Source: Parelaphostrongylus tenuis (lineage: Eukaryota; Nematoda; Chromadorea; Rhabditida; Metastrongylidae). From it: DNA of 64,000 bases. The notes below the pieces were generated by a model, which ran no database searches, was not told the DNA's origin, and saw only the letters and a list, made by a program, of their open reading frames with translations. Position 1 is the first letter of the stretch, and the number at the start of each line of letters is the position of its first letter. Below are positions 10,718 to 22,490 of this stretch, one piece after another. The stretch is taken from assembly GCA_019055375.1 (NCBI GenBank), contig JAHQIW010001261.1:53383-117382 (forward strand), written 5' to 3'. A program made the translations under genes and the position numbers.

Positions 10718-11119
10718 AGAACCTTTTCTGTATATACTGACTTATTTTTTTCTATGTATCCTTGCTTATTTATATCAGATTTTTTGGGAGGTCTATATAA
10801 ACAGTCTAGAGTGAAGGTATGATTTATTCTAGCAGCCATAAGCGCTCGACTGTGGTCACTGTAATGCCGCAGGGTTTAGTCAATCGACATGTGGTCATAT
10901 GAATAATTCGGCGCCAATTTCTTCCTAAGTAGGGGCTGTAGACCCCTGCAAGAGATCCACTCAATCGAAGGGCATCGTACTTTTGATAAACTTGGAAAGG
11001 CAAAACTTTAAGCTGTCTAGCACTGTATAAGTGCCCTAGCAGACCTCATGATAGGCTCGAAACATATTATCAGATTATTCGGATTGAACAGAACATTTTG
11101 CGGTGATGTGATGATATCA

Positions 11120-11572
11120 TAAATCCATTGATGTAGAGTGATGTGCAAAACTTTTGCGTCAGTTAAGACTCGAACCCACATCTCACCTTATCCGGGGGTG
11201 CGTGCTGGAACCGTTGCACTACTGGCGCTTGTTTTGACACTACTCGTTCTACGCTACAAAGCATCTATCTTTTACCAACCAGCCGTACAACCGCGTAAAG
11301 CGGTTGAACAAAGAATTCTGTTTGATCACCCATTCCTTAATCTCTATCAGCGTCACTAGGTGCATAGCCGATAGTGAACACCCGGGTCATACCATTGACG
11401 GTTGGTTACTGATAGGTAGATGCGTTGTAGCCTTAGAAGCGTGGTGTCAAAGCAGGCGTTAGTAGTGCGACGGTTTGATTACGCGCCCACGGATAAGGTT
11501 GAATGTGAGTTCGAGTTCCATCTGGCGCAAAAGTTTTTTTTACATCGCTTCGCATCATTGGGTATATTTTAG
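11120..11572. mobile_element. Foldback element with tRNA-like arms
   Basis: Left arm (about 11137-11235) is a tRNA-like sequence on the minus strand, with B-box complement actcgaaccc and flanking gtgatgtgcaaaacttttgcgtca. The right arm (about 11455-11560) is the same on the plus strand, with gagttcgagttcc and ggcgcaaaag. Closely related elements lie at 37127-37455 and 56082-56412, where the T arm is better preserved. Confidence 0.6.
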
Positions 11573-12381
11573 ATCAGTTTTTGATTTCTTCTTCAACCCA
11601 AGTACACAATCTGTCCTGTTTTCCATAACGTTCCTCTCTTCCAGTGAATCTGTGATTTGTTTGTAAGAGACCAAATTGCCGAAGACTGACAATCTCAAAG
11701 CATATTAACTGTATTGCTGAACCTGGTGACTTCCGTGGACCCAGGGTCGTGTCCAACGACTCCACCTACTCCTTCCCAGATTGGACGCCGACTGCAACTA
11801 CTTTCCGTTGCAGTACTCGCAGCTAAGTTTTGGGATGATCTGTGTGCGGTATGCGCCAGTGCACTGACTGCTGTTTGTTGATGCTATGTGTGCAAGTGTG
11901 GTGTCAACATCAAGAAGCAACAGTCACAACTCCGGCACATGCCGCACACGAATCATCTCAAGGCTTAGCTGTGGTTACAGGAACGAAAGATAGTTGTGTT
12001 CGGCATTCAATCAGGGCAGAAGAGGTGGAGCCGTTGAAAACGCCTCTGTGTCCTCGGAAGTCAACCGGTCATATAAGCAGGTTCACCCCTCCATGGTAGT
12101 AATGCGTGCGTTTTTGAGTGACCCACGTAGTGAGCCATTGGTTTTTTGGGTGAATACTTATGAAGTAAACAAAAAGTAAGCAAAAAATGGTAGCAAGGCG
12201 GTGGATTCTATCATCCAGCATTTGCTACCGGTGTAGCTGAAACGCGCGTTCAACTTGCGCCTGTAGTTGGAAGTTTTGTATATCATTCAGCATCCTTGAA
12301 TATAAATACGAAATGATAATTCGAGGTGAATTTTCCGTTTTTGGTGTATTAGCGTTCCTATGCTTCTACTTGAACGTTCAG

Positions 12382-12463
12382 ATCAGGTCTGATTGTCAAC
12401 ATATCATCTGCGGCCGGTCTACAGTACACATTCAATGTTCCGTACGGTGTTGGGAAAGCAGCG
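12382..12463 (+). CDS. SDR copy 1 exon 5 (catalytic exon)
   Basis: Follows cgttcag; reads SGLIVNISSAAGLQYTFNV then PYGVGKAA, donor gcg|gtacgt. Carries the catalytic Ser (ISS) and the YxxxK pair (YGVGK). 82 nt, as in copy 2. Confidence 0.88.
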
Positions 12464-12649
12464 GTACGTCTCTCACATAGAGTTTCGAAGTCGCTGTTAA
12501 TTCCTTGCCGAGCTAAATATACCATTCATAGGACCGACTTTCTGTCTATTACGGCATAGATTGGATAGTCAATGATATACTACAAAAATGATACAGTGAC
12601 TGATGTTTGAGCAATTTCGTTTTCTTGAAAGCTTGGAACGTCCACATTA

Positions 12650-13580
12650 ATCCGCAATTCAAACTAGGGAACTTATTTTTTAGACGGCGTTGAATGAACA
12701 TCTGACCGCAATCGCTGGATAGGAACCTGCGATAGGAGTGTTAATGAACATTCAAAATCTTAAGTATCTTCAGAGCCGTCTGTGGCCGGTTTTTCAAAGA
12801 ACCCTTTTATAATTTGTAAGATCCGGAATAAAATTATGTTCTACACGACCACGAGTTTTTTTTCTTATCTCGCTTATACTTCGCTGGACAAAACTCCTTC
12901 CTTGCACTGCTAGTACTCTTGCTATAGAACAAATCTCGGAGAATTCAAAAATGCGTTTGCTTTCTAAAAAAGTTCTTTCTATAGTGCTGTAGGAGAAAAA
13001 AAAAAGATTTGTGTTCTACACCTCGCCGGACAGGGCTCTTTCTTCAGACTTTTAGTAATAATTCAATAACGTAGGTTTCTATGATACTAACGCTGTGCTT
13101 GTTTTCTGGAAAAAACCGTTTCGCTGCAGTGTAGGTGAGAAAAAAAACGGAGATTCACATATTCGGCGAGCTTGTTAACCGGCCAACTCGCGGCGAAGGG
13201 GATGAGGGGCGGGATCAGTTGGTGCCCTGACGGGTTAGATATGCGGGACTTGGAATCTTCCTGGGTTTTGAAAGTTTGGGTAGTTTTCCATATGAAACGA
13301 TTGACTCAGATACTACGAAGGTTTCTTTAAACATTCATATGCTTCTTATGCTTCCGGTGGGTCATACGCGTGAGAAAAATGAAAGCGTGCGGAGCGTGTG
13401 AGACATAATTCTATTTTCAATGCTGCAGCGTCGTAAAGAGGCTTTTTCGTAAATTGGCCTCGTACGGCTCTATACAGAGATTTGAGATTTTGAATGATCA
13501 CTAACATCTCTACGAGAAATTCGTGTACAGCGAATGAGGTCTAATATTCATTTATCGGCCTCTCACGTAATAAAAACCCA
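12650..13580. repeat. Foldback repeat R1 in SDR1 intron 5
   Basis: gataggagtgttaatgaaca near 12732 is inverted relative to gatcactaacatctctacg near 13496, with cggtttttcaaagaacc and its complement inside each half. Ends are less clear than in the other R1 copies. Confidence 0.45.
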
Positions 13581-13796
13581 ATTCAGTCAAATACTCTCAT
13601 AACCGTAGCAACAGGACGTGACAAACAAATCTTCGGATCGCACGGGAAAGAACTTCTCGAATCTGTTAGTTATTCATCGTAGACAAGCATAACATAGTCT
13701 TGCTTGGGCTAGGAATCGCCTAGCGCACGTCAAGGCGTGAGTTATGTTGCGAGGGCACGAGTAATCGCAGGTAACTCCAGCCTGCCTTTTTTCGGA

Positions 13797-13908
13797 TTAT
13801 TAATATCTTTCCAAAGAGCTACATGAGTTTTTTTGTATAGGCAGTGTAGATTGCGTATGAGGATATCAACTTTTGGATAAATTATGTTCTCTGATATTTT
13901 TGTTCTCT
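13797..13908. repeat. 112-bp direct repeat, first copy
   Basis: Nearly identical to 14713-14826 (two or three substitutions). The high similarity stops at tgttctct, exactly where the hammerhead at 13909 begins. Confidence 0.8.
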
Positions 13909-13952
13909 ACCCGACTGACGAGGGTGTCAAGGCCGAAACACGCGTATCGGGT
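13909..13952 (+). ncRNA. Hammerhead ribozyme (family 2), intact core
   Basis: Helix I ACCCGA pairs perfectly with UCGGGU at 13947-13952. CUGACGA at 13915-13921 and GAAA at 13935-13938 are intact. Helix II begins GG/CC with loop GUGUCAAGG and is imperfect. Helix III is the very short ACAC/GCGU-type stem. Cleavage predicted after A13946 (GUA triplet). Lies in SDR1 intron 5 on the gene strand. Confidence 0.6.
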
Positions 13953-14504
13953 TCTATAAGTTGCCTATAACATACCACACTTATCAGATATTATTGAATA
14001 TATATTTGTAACATCGTGCCGCCGTTGAAAGCAGTTGAATAAAAGGAATTCTGATTGATTTGTTTTTGATTTTGGGTTTGATTAAAATGTTTGAGAATTC
14101 AAATTGCCCATATCTAGTTTTCTGTAAGCTGTTCACAGATGATTTGTGTATCTGCTTCGATGGTCTTCCTCGTTTACAGCGATCCACTCGGATTGTTGTC
14201 TTCATGGGGCGAGGGACTAGAACGGTGCTGGTTCAATTCCGCAGCAGCGTCGCCAGCCCCATCATCCATAAACGATCGGGGAACTAGTAGGAGACTTTTT
14301 TTGGATCAACTCACTTCATCATCCGAGCGTAAACGCCCTGATCGGCCTAAACCCAAGAGTCCAGGGAGAGTAGATTTAACCAGCGCTCAACGTCAATCAT
14401 AAAGAAGAAGATAATCCTTAGGCAGAAACTGAACTTACACTGAGATAGTCCGAACAGTTTTTGGAGATGATGGACACTAGTAAGCCAATGAAATGCATGA
14501 AGTG

Positions 14505-14716
14505 CTGGAAATCTCACAAAAGTTGTGAAAAGAGGTCGTTTGAAATAAAAATACCAATAAAAGTTCTATTCGTCCCTTGGCGAACGGTTTTGATAGAATA
14601 TCTAATCTCTCAAATCTCACAAAAGCTGGAAATCTCACAAAAGTTGTGAAAAGAGGTCGTGTGAATTAAAAATGCCAATAAAAGTTCTATTCGTCCCTTG
14701 GCGAACGGTTTTGATA
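14505..14716. repeat. Tandem pair of about 85-bp repeats
   Basis: gctggaaatctcacaaaagt through ccttggcgaacggttttgat occurs at 14505-14593 and again at 14626-14716, separated by a short derivative of itself. Confidence 0.75.
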
Positions 14717-14826
14717 TTAATATCTTTCCAAAGAGCTACATGAGTTTTTTTGTATAGGCAGTGTAGATTGCATATGAGGATATCAACTTTTGGATAAATT
14801 ATGTTCTTTGATATTTTTGTTCTCTT
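14713..14826. repeat. 112-bp direct repeat, second copy
   Basis: Second copy of 13797-13908. The pair bounds about 0.9 kb holding the family 2 hammerhead and the tandem 85-bp repeats, so a local duplication or an insertion-associated duplication is likely. Confidence 0.75.
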
Positions 14827-14899
14827 TGCGTGGCTAATGGATCGTTTTATTTCACATCAAGTTTTCAATATAAGCGTGCTTCGATACGGGCACAGAATG

Positions 14900-15740
14900 G
14901 TCTAACCGTTTTGTCAATGTGCCCGTCCCCGCAAAACTTGTAAGAGCAGTCATATCTTCGGTTAGAGCAAGCTGTGCAGTTCTTCGTTTCTTCGCCGGCC
15001 GACTTCCGTGGACCCAATCTGGGCGTGTCCGGCCCCTCCCCTCCCTCTCGCCGCCCCTTCTCTGCGACTCCAGCCTCAGCGTGGCGACCACGTCTCTCTC
15101 ACTCCTCTCTATCAGTCGGCACTCGTCCATCGGGAGAAGATTGCTGGTTCGGTCCCCTACTACAGCAGTTCACTGTAGTTTTTTTTGATGTTATCTTTTT
15201 GTCTTGAGTACAATATACTCGATCACTGAAACATCAAATCACACCATTTCTCGTATAGTAATGGCGTGACATAAGCGATCACTGTTCGTAAATTATTTAT
15301 CACCGTTTATTCAGAAATCTGCAATTTATAACAATAAATTTTAACATTCTGCAACTTATAACGACATAGTATAATCACATCTACGTTCTACGATTTATAC
15401 CATAGAGTACTGAGATGTTATACGTTTAGGCGTTTTCAGCTGAGATAATTACGTACTAGTAAAGCTTGGATACTAATCGACATCGAAAAGATAACATTTA
15501 AAAAAATACAGTGAAGTGTTGTGGTAGGGGATCGAGCCATCAACTTTCTTCACGATTAACGGGTGCCGAGTGGCAGGAAGAAGTAAGACAGGCAGTGATT
15601 GCCACTGAGGTTAGAGTCGCAGAGTCGCGGGGCGGGACGATGGAGCCGTTCCCATGATGGCGATTGAAGCCCTTGCCAGTTAGACACGCCCAGGTTGGGT
15701 CCGTAGAAATCAAGCGGTTGGAAATGGTCATGCGGCTACA
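14900..15740. mobile_element. GC-rich inverted-repeat element
   Basis: The left arm (about 14995-15195, GC-rich, containing gacttccgtggacccaatct, gcgactccagcctcagcgtg, ggttcggtcccctac) is matched in inverted orientation by about 15494-15700 (taggggatcgagcc, gttagagtcgcagag, acacgcccaggttgggtccg). An AT-rich spacer (15205-15490) separates them. ggttcggtccc resembles a B box, so the arms may be tRNA-derived. Open frames over it on both strands are composition artefacts. Confidence 0.6.
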
Positions 15741-15983
15741 TACCAGTGTCTTTTTTCATCAAATTCGAAAGTGACACAGATTTATGTGCCATCTGCTTAA
15801 TCAACAGAATCATTGTCACTGCATGACTCCAGTTTTCGCTAGGTCGATATATTGCGCTTGAATGGAATTGATGAACAGAAATGCATAAAGGCAATGTATT
15901 CTCAACTAGAATTTTTTTTATTATCGCTTTTAGCGATGGTATGATGTTACGAATACATATTCAGTATTGTTGAGAAAGTTTGG

Positions 15984-16057
15984 ACGTTGGGCGGGATTCG
16001 AACCTTCATTTTTCCCTTTCCGTGTACACACGCTAGCCACTGCACTATGTGCTCTCG
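15984..16057 (-). repeat. tRNA-like sequence (SINE head)
   Basis: The minus strand has an A-box-like tagtgcagtggctagcgtg and a perfect B box ggttcgaatcc followed by cgccc. No convincing acceptor stem or intact anticodon arm was seen, so this is a tRNA-derived repeat rather than a tRNA gene. Confidence 0.55.
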
Positions 16058-16700
16058 TTCTGCCACCACTCTTTTTGCGACTTCCGTCCGACGTTCAGAG
16101 TTTTGCATACCACTCAACCATACTAGAAATGTAATCTCCAACTAAGCAAATAAAATTGATGCAGAAAATGGGCCTGGGTCTCCACCGAAAATCGGGCACG
16201 TTATCATGTTTTCTTTCGCACCGCGCCTTTTTCTCTGTTCTATTGAGGCACGATGTCTGTATGCTCGTGTCTCAGTGCATATTTTCTGTAGAACCCGAAC
16301 CCGGGAAAGGTGGAGCTCACCGGGTTTTTGAGGCGGTCGTTCTTTTGGTCGTAGTCCGATTGGAAAATAGTTTTTAGCTAGTTAACTCAAGTCGCGCATA
16401 GGTCATTTCAAAAAGTGTTAAAGGCGCTTGGAGTTGTTTCACTGGATTACGTGGTTAGAGATTTTGGTAGAGATTTCTGCTCGCTTTTGTCCTTTTATGT
16501 TCTAGGTTCTGAGCTCGTCCTTTCAATTTCCTTCTCAGTGTTTCTTATCCATAGCGGAAATGCTTTTATTGTGATGTTGTACTTTGACGTCGAAACAAAC
16601 ACACTCTGCTCGAACCAATTAGTCTTTCGGTACTAATATTGATATAGGCCTGATAATTTTTTGAGCCATGCATGCGGCTTGTTATAGGGTAACTTTAGAG

Positions 16701-16742
16701 CCCGATACACTTGTTTCGGCCTTGACAACCCCGTCAGTCGGG
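16701..16742 (-). ncRNA. Hammerhead ribozyme (family 2), one core change
   Basis: Minus strand: helix I CCCGA/UCGGG, core CUGACGG (last A changed to G), helix II GGU/GCC with loop UGUCAAG, GAAA intact, helix III short, triplet GUA. The A-to-G core change should reduce or abolish cleavage. Confidence 0.5.
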
Positions 16743-16894
16743 GGGTGCCCTTCGTATTTAGCCATTCTTCTCGGGGAAACAGACCACATGCATGGATCAC
16801 AAAATGATTATCTGTATATTGATAGTTGAGCGTCGTCTCAAAAAACACTCCAAACGGAAGGTATTAAGTCAGGTCTATATCATAAATTGTAATA

Positions 16895-17205
16895 CGAGCG
16901 AGCGCATGTGGCAAAGTGGTTAGAGGTGCTCTGCGTCGCACACGAGGTCAGTGGTTCGATCTCGCGCTCATGGCTCACCAAGCCATCCATCCCTCCGGGG
17001 TCGGTAAATTGGTTTAGGCAGGTGTCAGACTTGTCTGGGAGGATAAGCAGCACTGGCTCGGTTCAACGAGAGGCCACCGCGAGTCATTGTAGAGGCCATA
17101 TATGCATTCAATCATCTCAAACGAAGTTAAAAATTGAAGTTGAATGCATGGCGCATCCCTCAGGGATTAATCAACGCCGAAAACTTCATCCTTTATCCTT
17201 CCTTG
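16895..17205 (+). repeat. tRNA-derived SINE, best copy
   Basis: A-box gtggcaaagtggttagagg and B-box ggttcgatctc in a tRNA-like head (16900-16970), then a body with ccatccctccggggtcggta, gtctgggaggataagcag and gccatatatgcattcaatca. It lies about 85 bp before SDR1 exon 6. Other copies: 2845, 25060, and inverted at 18970, 31021 and 53600. Confidence 0.7.
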
Positions 17206-17289
17206 ATATGAGCAAGGTTCGTACTTTTGTTCTTTACCACTTGTTTCACTAGGAATTTTTGAGTGTGATTTAGAAATCTAATCTTGCAG

Positions 17290-17426
17290 ATAGATCGAAT
17301 TTCTGCGGACATGGCGACTGAGTTGCAACCTTATGGAGTTTCTGTCGTGTCACTATGGCCTGGTATGGTCCGAACTGAACTGTCTGAGATCTTGATAAAC
17401 TGGAAAAAATGGTCCAGCAATCGAAG
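17290..17426 (+). CDS. SDR copy 1 exon 6 (10-bp deletion)
   Basis: Starts IDRISADMATELQPYGVSVV after ttgcag, then SLWPGMVRTELSE. 137 nt against 147 in copies 2 and 3. The missing ten bases fall between SE and the KLEKM region, so the reading frame is lost before the donor aag|gtaggt. Confidence 0.8.
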
Positions 17427-17502
17427 GTAGGTGTTGCCATTCTCCTCGTTATTGTATATATTTTATTTCTCGTTGATGCGCATTACTTCATCGTGCATAT
17501 TT

Positions 17503-18566
17503 CTTGGTTCTTTTTGGTTATAAGAGAACAAAGGCATATCCGACCTCATTAGCTGAATAAGACTTTTCATAGGAGTGTGAGCAATCATGCGAAGGCTCAA
17601 ATATGTGGCTACAGTCCCACGTGGTCGGTCTTCGAAAAAGCTTTTTTGACGTCCTTACAGAAGGAACTTTCTTGTTTTTTGCACGCGCAAATTCCTCGAC
17701 GGACAGGGTTCTTATTTTTTAATATTAATAGTCATTTGATAGCGTAGTGTTTGCTGATTCCAGCTCTGTGCTTATATCCTGAAAAGACCGTTTTTCTGCA
17801 AGGCAGCAGTGAAAATAGGATTGATTCACATGCGCGAGCAAGTAGTCTTTGGCCAATTCACGGCACACTGAGCGACGTAGCAATGGAAGTTGCGCCATTA
17901 TCGATCGATGTTTGAGCATACCAACGTGTAGAGAAAATCTCGTAATACCTGAATATCTCAGAGTCATTATAGGACGCAGTTAGAACGTTCTGACCTCCTG
18001 GATTTCATCAAAGTGATAATAATGATGATTGTTTTATCCGTACTCATGGAAAAATAAAAGAATCTAGAGTCTTTTTTATCGCATAGTCGTACGTTTCATC
18101 TGAAATTTTCTTTCAATGCGGAGAAACAATTCCTTATCGAATAATGAAGATCGTACTAGCATAAGACAGGTCGAAAATTGGGCAACTCCCATCGCCCTCA
18201 CCTAGCGGCTCGTGTATTGGCCAAGGGCCACTTGCTCGCCCATGCAGATTTGATCTTATTTGACCTGCTACTGCGCAGATAAACGGTCTTTCTTAAAAAG
18301 ACACAGCATTGGAATCAGCAAATATTGGCTATGGAAAGATTTTTTATTACAAAGAAAGAGCTCTCTCCGGCGAGATATAGGTGCTTGTTAAAATAATTTT
18401 ATTTTGAAATTGACAGCGATATAAAAATGTTTTTTGAAACCGACCTTGTACAGCTCTTACCAGAGATTCAATCTTTTCAATGATCACTAACAGTTCTATG
18501 AAAAGTTCCTCTTCTGCTAATAGGGTTGGATATTCCTTTGCTCCCTTATATCCCGAAAAGAACCTA
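17503..18566. repeat. Foldback repeat R1 in SDR1 intron 6
   Basis: Left end ggttctttttggttataaga, right end cccttatatcccgaaaagaacc. The inner cataggagtgtgagcaatca (17570) is inverted relative to 18475. Confidence 0.6.
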
Positions 18567-18969
18567 TCTCCTGTCGGTTCTGTTTGATCTACTCTCGCAG
18601 AGGCCATCCTATGTGGTTGTTTGTAATCGCAGAAGATACATGAATGGTAGCAGATTTGGAAAATTTACATAAAATATCACATATGGAGATTCCTAGAATG
18701 AAGCTGTGTTTATGTTTGCTTGGAGACCGCTTTTTTTCCGACCCGAGCAAGCATCATTATTTGGCATTTAATTTGTGACGTTTACTCTGAGTTACTAATA
18801 ATTTCTTCTCTTAGAAGGGATCCGAAGAAAGTGCTATGCTATGTATTGGCTACAACCTTTACGCCAAATATCTTAAAATGATCGATAAAGCTCAGTTTCT
18901 ATGGTTCTTTGATAACAATCTGGTGAACTTGTCGGCTTTGATCAGTCTCTAACACATTACTATTGACTT

Positions 18970-19195
18970 CTCTAGGCATCGTCAGTGGTGCTTGAATGCA
19001 TGTCTGGCCTCCGTAACGACTTTCAGTAGCCTATTGATTTATCAAGTCAGTGAAGCTATTTTTCTAAGCAAATTTGCTATGGATTTGTCGACCCAAGAGA
19101 GATGAAAGACTTGGTGAGCTGGCCGAGGAATTGAATTCCCGGTCACATATGTGTTTGAAGACACCTCTAATCAACGCGCCACACGAGGTGAAATT
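18970..19195 (-). repeat. SINE, inverted, interrupted
   Basis: The low-coordinate part holds the SINE tail (gcttgaatgcatgtctggcc). 19113-19193 on the minus strand is a tRNA-like head with tggcgcgttgattagagg and gaattcaattcc. The mariner relic begins two bases after it. Confidence 0.5.
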
Positions 19196-19196
19196 T

Positions 19197-20104
19197 ATTA
19201 GGTGTACAAATATGCTCCTCCGTTTTTTACGGTTCAAATATCCAATCAATGCAGAAAAATTTGTATGCTGAAGGTTTTCTAAATATAATCTCCATGATTA
19301 ACAAGAACATTTTTCCCCTGTTCAGCTGATTTGTGACTGTTGATGAAGAAAAATTTGCTAAGTAAAATTGGTAAAACTTGGTAGAATTTTTTCGAATTTG
19401 CTGGTTTGTAATTTGAATTTAGTAATTTCAAGTAGCAATCTGACGGTTCAATGACGGGAGAGCAAGGCGGCTAAGGTAAAACCTCATAAAACCTTTCACC
19501 CCAGACGTTTGTAACATGACGTCGAGCGTCATCATGGAGCAAAATTGCAAAGTATGCATGACTAACGGAATTTGGCGATGACACGGTTGCAGAAACGACA
19601 GATAGCAAGTAGATCGCGCAGTTTAGAATTGGAGAGAACAGTGTGGAGTAACCCGGAAAATAGTCACATTTGGACCGTCCATAGGAAGCTCCAACAATTA
19701 TGCGCGTCGCTTCGCTAACATCTTTCCCTATACGCCATTCGTACATGACTAGCAAAAGAATTTGTTCCCACGACTAGTCCATCTTGAAGCAAGTCTAGAC
19801 AAGCTGTATACCAAAATGTTCGCTAGAAAATGTGCAGTTTGGCGAAACCAAAATCAAGTATTTTTAGTTGGATCTAGTTAATAAATCTGCAAAGTAGATT
19901 TCCTTCAAATCACGTTTTCGGATACAAAAGTTGTCATCTCTAAAGTCCTATAAAAACCTTCATATAAATATTCTGCTTATAAAAACAACTGAATGTCATT
20001 TCTAACGCACTTACAAACAAAAAGAAAAAATTTACACATCTCTATTTTTACTTTTAATATAGCAAGAAATAATCAATTAGTGGAGCCATATTTGTACACC
20101 TAAT
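19197..20104 (-). pseudogene. Mariner-family transposon relic (0.9 kb)
   Basis: Inverted terminal repeats of about 22 bp: ttaggtgtacaaatatg-ctcc at 19199 and its reverse complement near 20081-20102. A TA dinucleotide flanks the left end. Inside, the minus strand reads ILLHDDARRHVTNVW and, after a stop, PPCSPVIEPSDCYL, which correspond to the HDNARPH and PPYSPDLAPSDYHL motifs of mariner transposases (DD34D group). The element is shorter than a full mariner (about 1.3 kb) and the frame is broken, so it is dead. Confidence 0.75.
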
Positions 20105-21490
20105 GGTCCAATAATTATTGCAATGATCGTTTTGTTGTTGCAATACTCGTTTTCTGGAAGTGAATTTTTGACGCGATGACGCATTATTGGCAAGTTTGCA
20201 TTATGTAAGCATTATTGCAATCAATTTAATCTGGCTTGTTGCATATATTTGTCTTGTGGGTCTAATAACAATAATTAGCTTAATAGCATAAGCGTCAAAC
20301 TTAGGTAATCAAACGTATGCTTGCACTAGTACTCAATAGGATAACTACAGATTACGATGAGGAACCGATGGAAAGTGTAATCAATGATTTTGCGTGCGGT
20401 ATCACATTATAGTGACATTTCAGGAAATTTTATGAATGGTTGAAAGCTCAATCGTAATCGTTTAGCATAATGTGTAGCAATATCCTGGAAAACAAACTTT
20501 ACTTTAACCTCAGCATGCAAGTCGACATGTGTTTCTCAGTCATGTGCCAATAAGATTTTTTTTCAAAAGAATTATCTTGATTAATGTTTTGTCGCCCTTG
20601 CCTCCTCCAGAGCCGGAATGTTCCAAGTCGATTTTCATAGTTGTCTTGTTCAATAAATGTTCCTGTAGGTGTATCGAGTTGAATTCAAGTAGCATCGCTA
20701 AGAGAAAGCAACCCACTCTGGCATTGTGCGTATATGTCCGTTATAAACCATTTGAACTTTTTTAGAAATTATTTTGCAGCCCTTGGTATCATTAGCAGGT
20801 GTTACATAAGGAGGCGACAAGAGTTGGTAATTAAGAATATTTATTGTTGTATCCATCAATCACTAGTTGTAGTCGGCTTTTCATTGAGAAAGTACGATGA
20901 ATTTGCCTTTTTGATTATGCAGTAAGCTCGAGGTTGCTACTAAGTTGTATTCGGCTCACGTTTCGACATCTTCGTCTTCTTCACATTGACTGATCGAGTC
21001 GATAGCCCACATGTGGTCGTAGTGGGATGGTGGTGCCCCTTGTCGTTCAGATTTGAATCTTGAGACGTGAAACACCATTCGATAAAAAACCTTATCTATT
21101 GGTTGGCCTACACAGGAAAGATGTCAATCAATTGCCGCCATCCAATGCGATTTGTCTTCTTAATAGCTGTGTGTGCTGAAGAAAGCCGGTATTGTACTAG
21201 CTGATATAACCAACTGATGTGCTTGTGAGACAAGTTATTCAACTTCAACATAAGAGTCAATATTCTCCTAAATTATTTGGGAAGCACTACATTAGTATTA
21301 ATTTTTTTTTTGCGATCAACGTTTGACGTGTTCGTACTAGTGTGTAATTTGTCGGTACTATTTTGTCATCTGGGTCTTGGGATTTACTGCAGTATTTTGT
21401 CATCGTGAAGAGATTTTTAAAAATACCTTTTTTATTGAACTTGAGTTTTCCACTAGACTTTCAGTTGGAAGCTCAAATATCTGTGGCTTC
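20105..21490 (+). other. Conserved intron 6 sequence of the SDR array
   Basis: No exon. Stretches such as gcattatgtaagcattattg, cgttttgtcgcccttgcctc and tcggctcacgtttcgacatc match the same intron of copy 2 (31340-32340) and copy 3 (53940-55000) in order. The copies therefore arose by duplication of genomic DNA, introns included. Confidence 0.55.
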
Positions 21491-21499
21491 AAGAGTGCA

Positions 21500-22490
21500 C
21501 TGATTTTTGGACGGACCAATACACAGCCGAAGCAGTGGGAATAAAATGTTGTTTTTCACATACCTCGCGTTTTATCATAGGTATTTTCGTTATTTACCTA
21601 AAATTTTGTCCTCCTTTTGTAGAGATTCGAAGGTTTTTCCGATTGAAATTGTAGAACAAACTTTGTTCTATCGTTGCGCTGGTTTAGGCTTTTTATGTTA
21701 TTTCATAGCACCGAATAAAAAAGCCCCTAAAAATGCTTCATTCCAAGCATCCCAAGACTATGCACGAAGAGCCTATCAATATATCGACAAAATGTGGTGT
21801 ATGAAAATTATGCACCTTTTTGGAGTTTTTGTTGAAAAGAGGAAAAAAAACGATTTATTTCATTGAAAAGATCACGCGCCAAATGTAAATTGCGCAGTGC
21901 CATCGATACACAGCCATTTACACCGAGTAAGGCTCAGTCTTGAACTCCTTGATGCGAAAGGATATTTTCAGAAGGCAAACACGGTGTTGGAATCGCTGAG
22001 ATTCACGCAGTGGAATATCTTCACAATAGTCCAGAGAAAGTTCTGTCTCTCAAAAAATACGCTTATGTCAAACTCAGTTCTATTATCACTGCTACAACGC
22101 TTTGGAAAGATTTTTTCAGAAGGAGACACAGTTTTGAAATTTTCGAGATTTACGCTTCTGAATAATTATTGGTCACGTAGAGGAACAGCTCTGTCTAACG
22201 AAGAATTCGCAGTGACGCAAGTCGCGCCTAGAACGCAGTTCTATCTTTATCGCTACATCGCTATGAAAAGACCTCATGCAACAAGTGTGTTCAGATTAAC
22301 GCGACTTAGGCTTTTGAAATATTATCATCTGCCTGGTGGAAGATTTTTCTTCACCAGGACAAGCCCCTTGAAAGAAGCCTTTCCGGGAACAGAACAGTAC
22401 CAATCTTTCCATGATGATGTAGTGTCTTTTCTGAGTGGTATTCACAAATTTTTCATGATAGGATTCCCTGTTCACTTAAGATAACTCACT
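21500..22490 (+). repeat. Degenerate repeat region with a chance 195-codon open frame
   Basis: Contains at least two diverged copies of a unit with gaaggcaaacacggtgttgg / gaaggagacacagttttgaa, each followed by a ctgagattcacg-type segment. Related units occur near 28970, 51550 and 62110. The open frame 21897-22484 spans these repeats, has no splice context and resembles no known protein. Confidence 0.5.

Noticed and set aside
13797..14826. LTR retrotransposon bounded by the 112-bp direct repeats
   Set aside because: No TG/CA ends, primer site, polypurine tract or coding sequence between them.
14919..15188. Overlapping open frames on both strands near 15 kb
   Set aside because: Explained by the GC-rich inverted repeat, which lowers stop frequency in all frames.
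21897..22484. 195-codon open frame as a gene
   Set aside because: It spans degenerate repeat units that occur elsewhere in non-coding DNA and has no recognisable domain.
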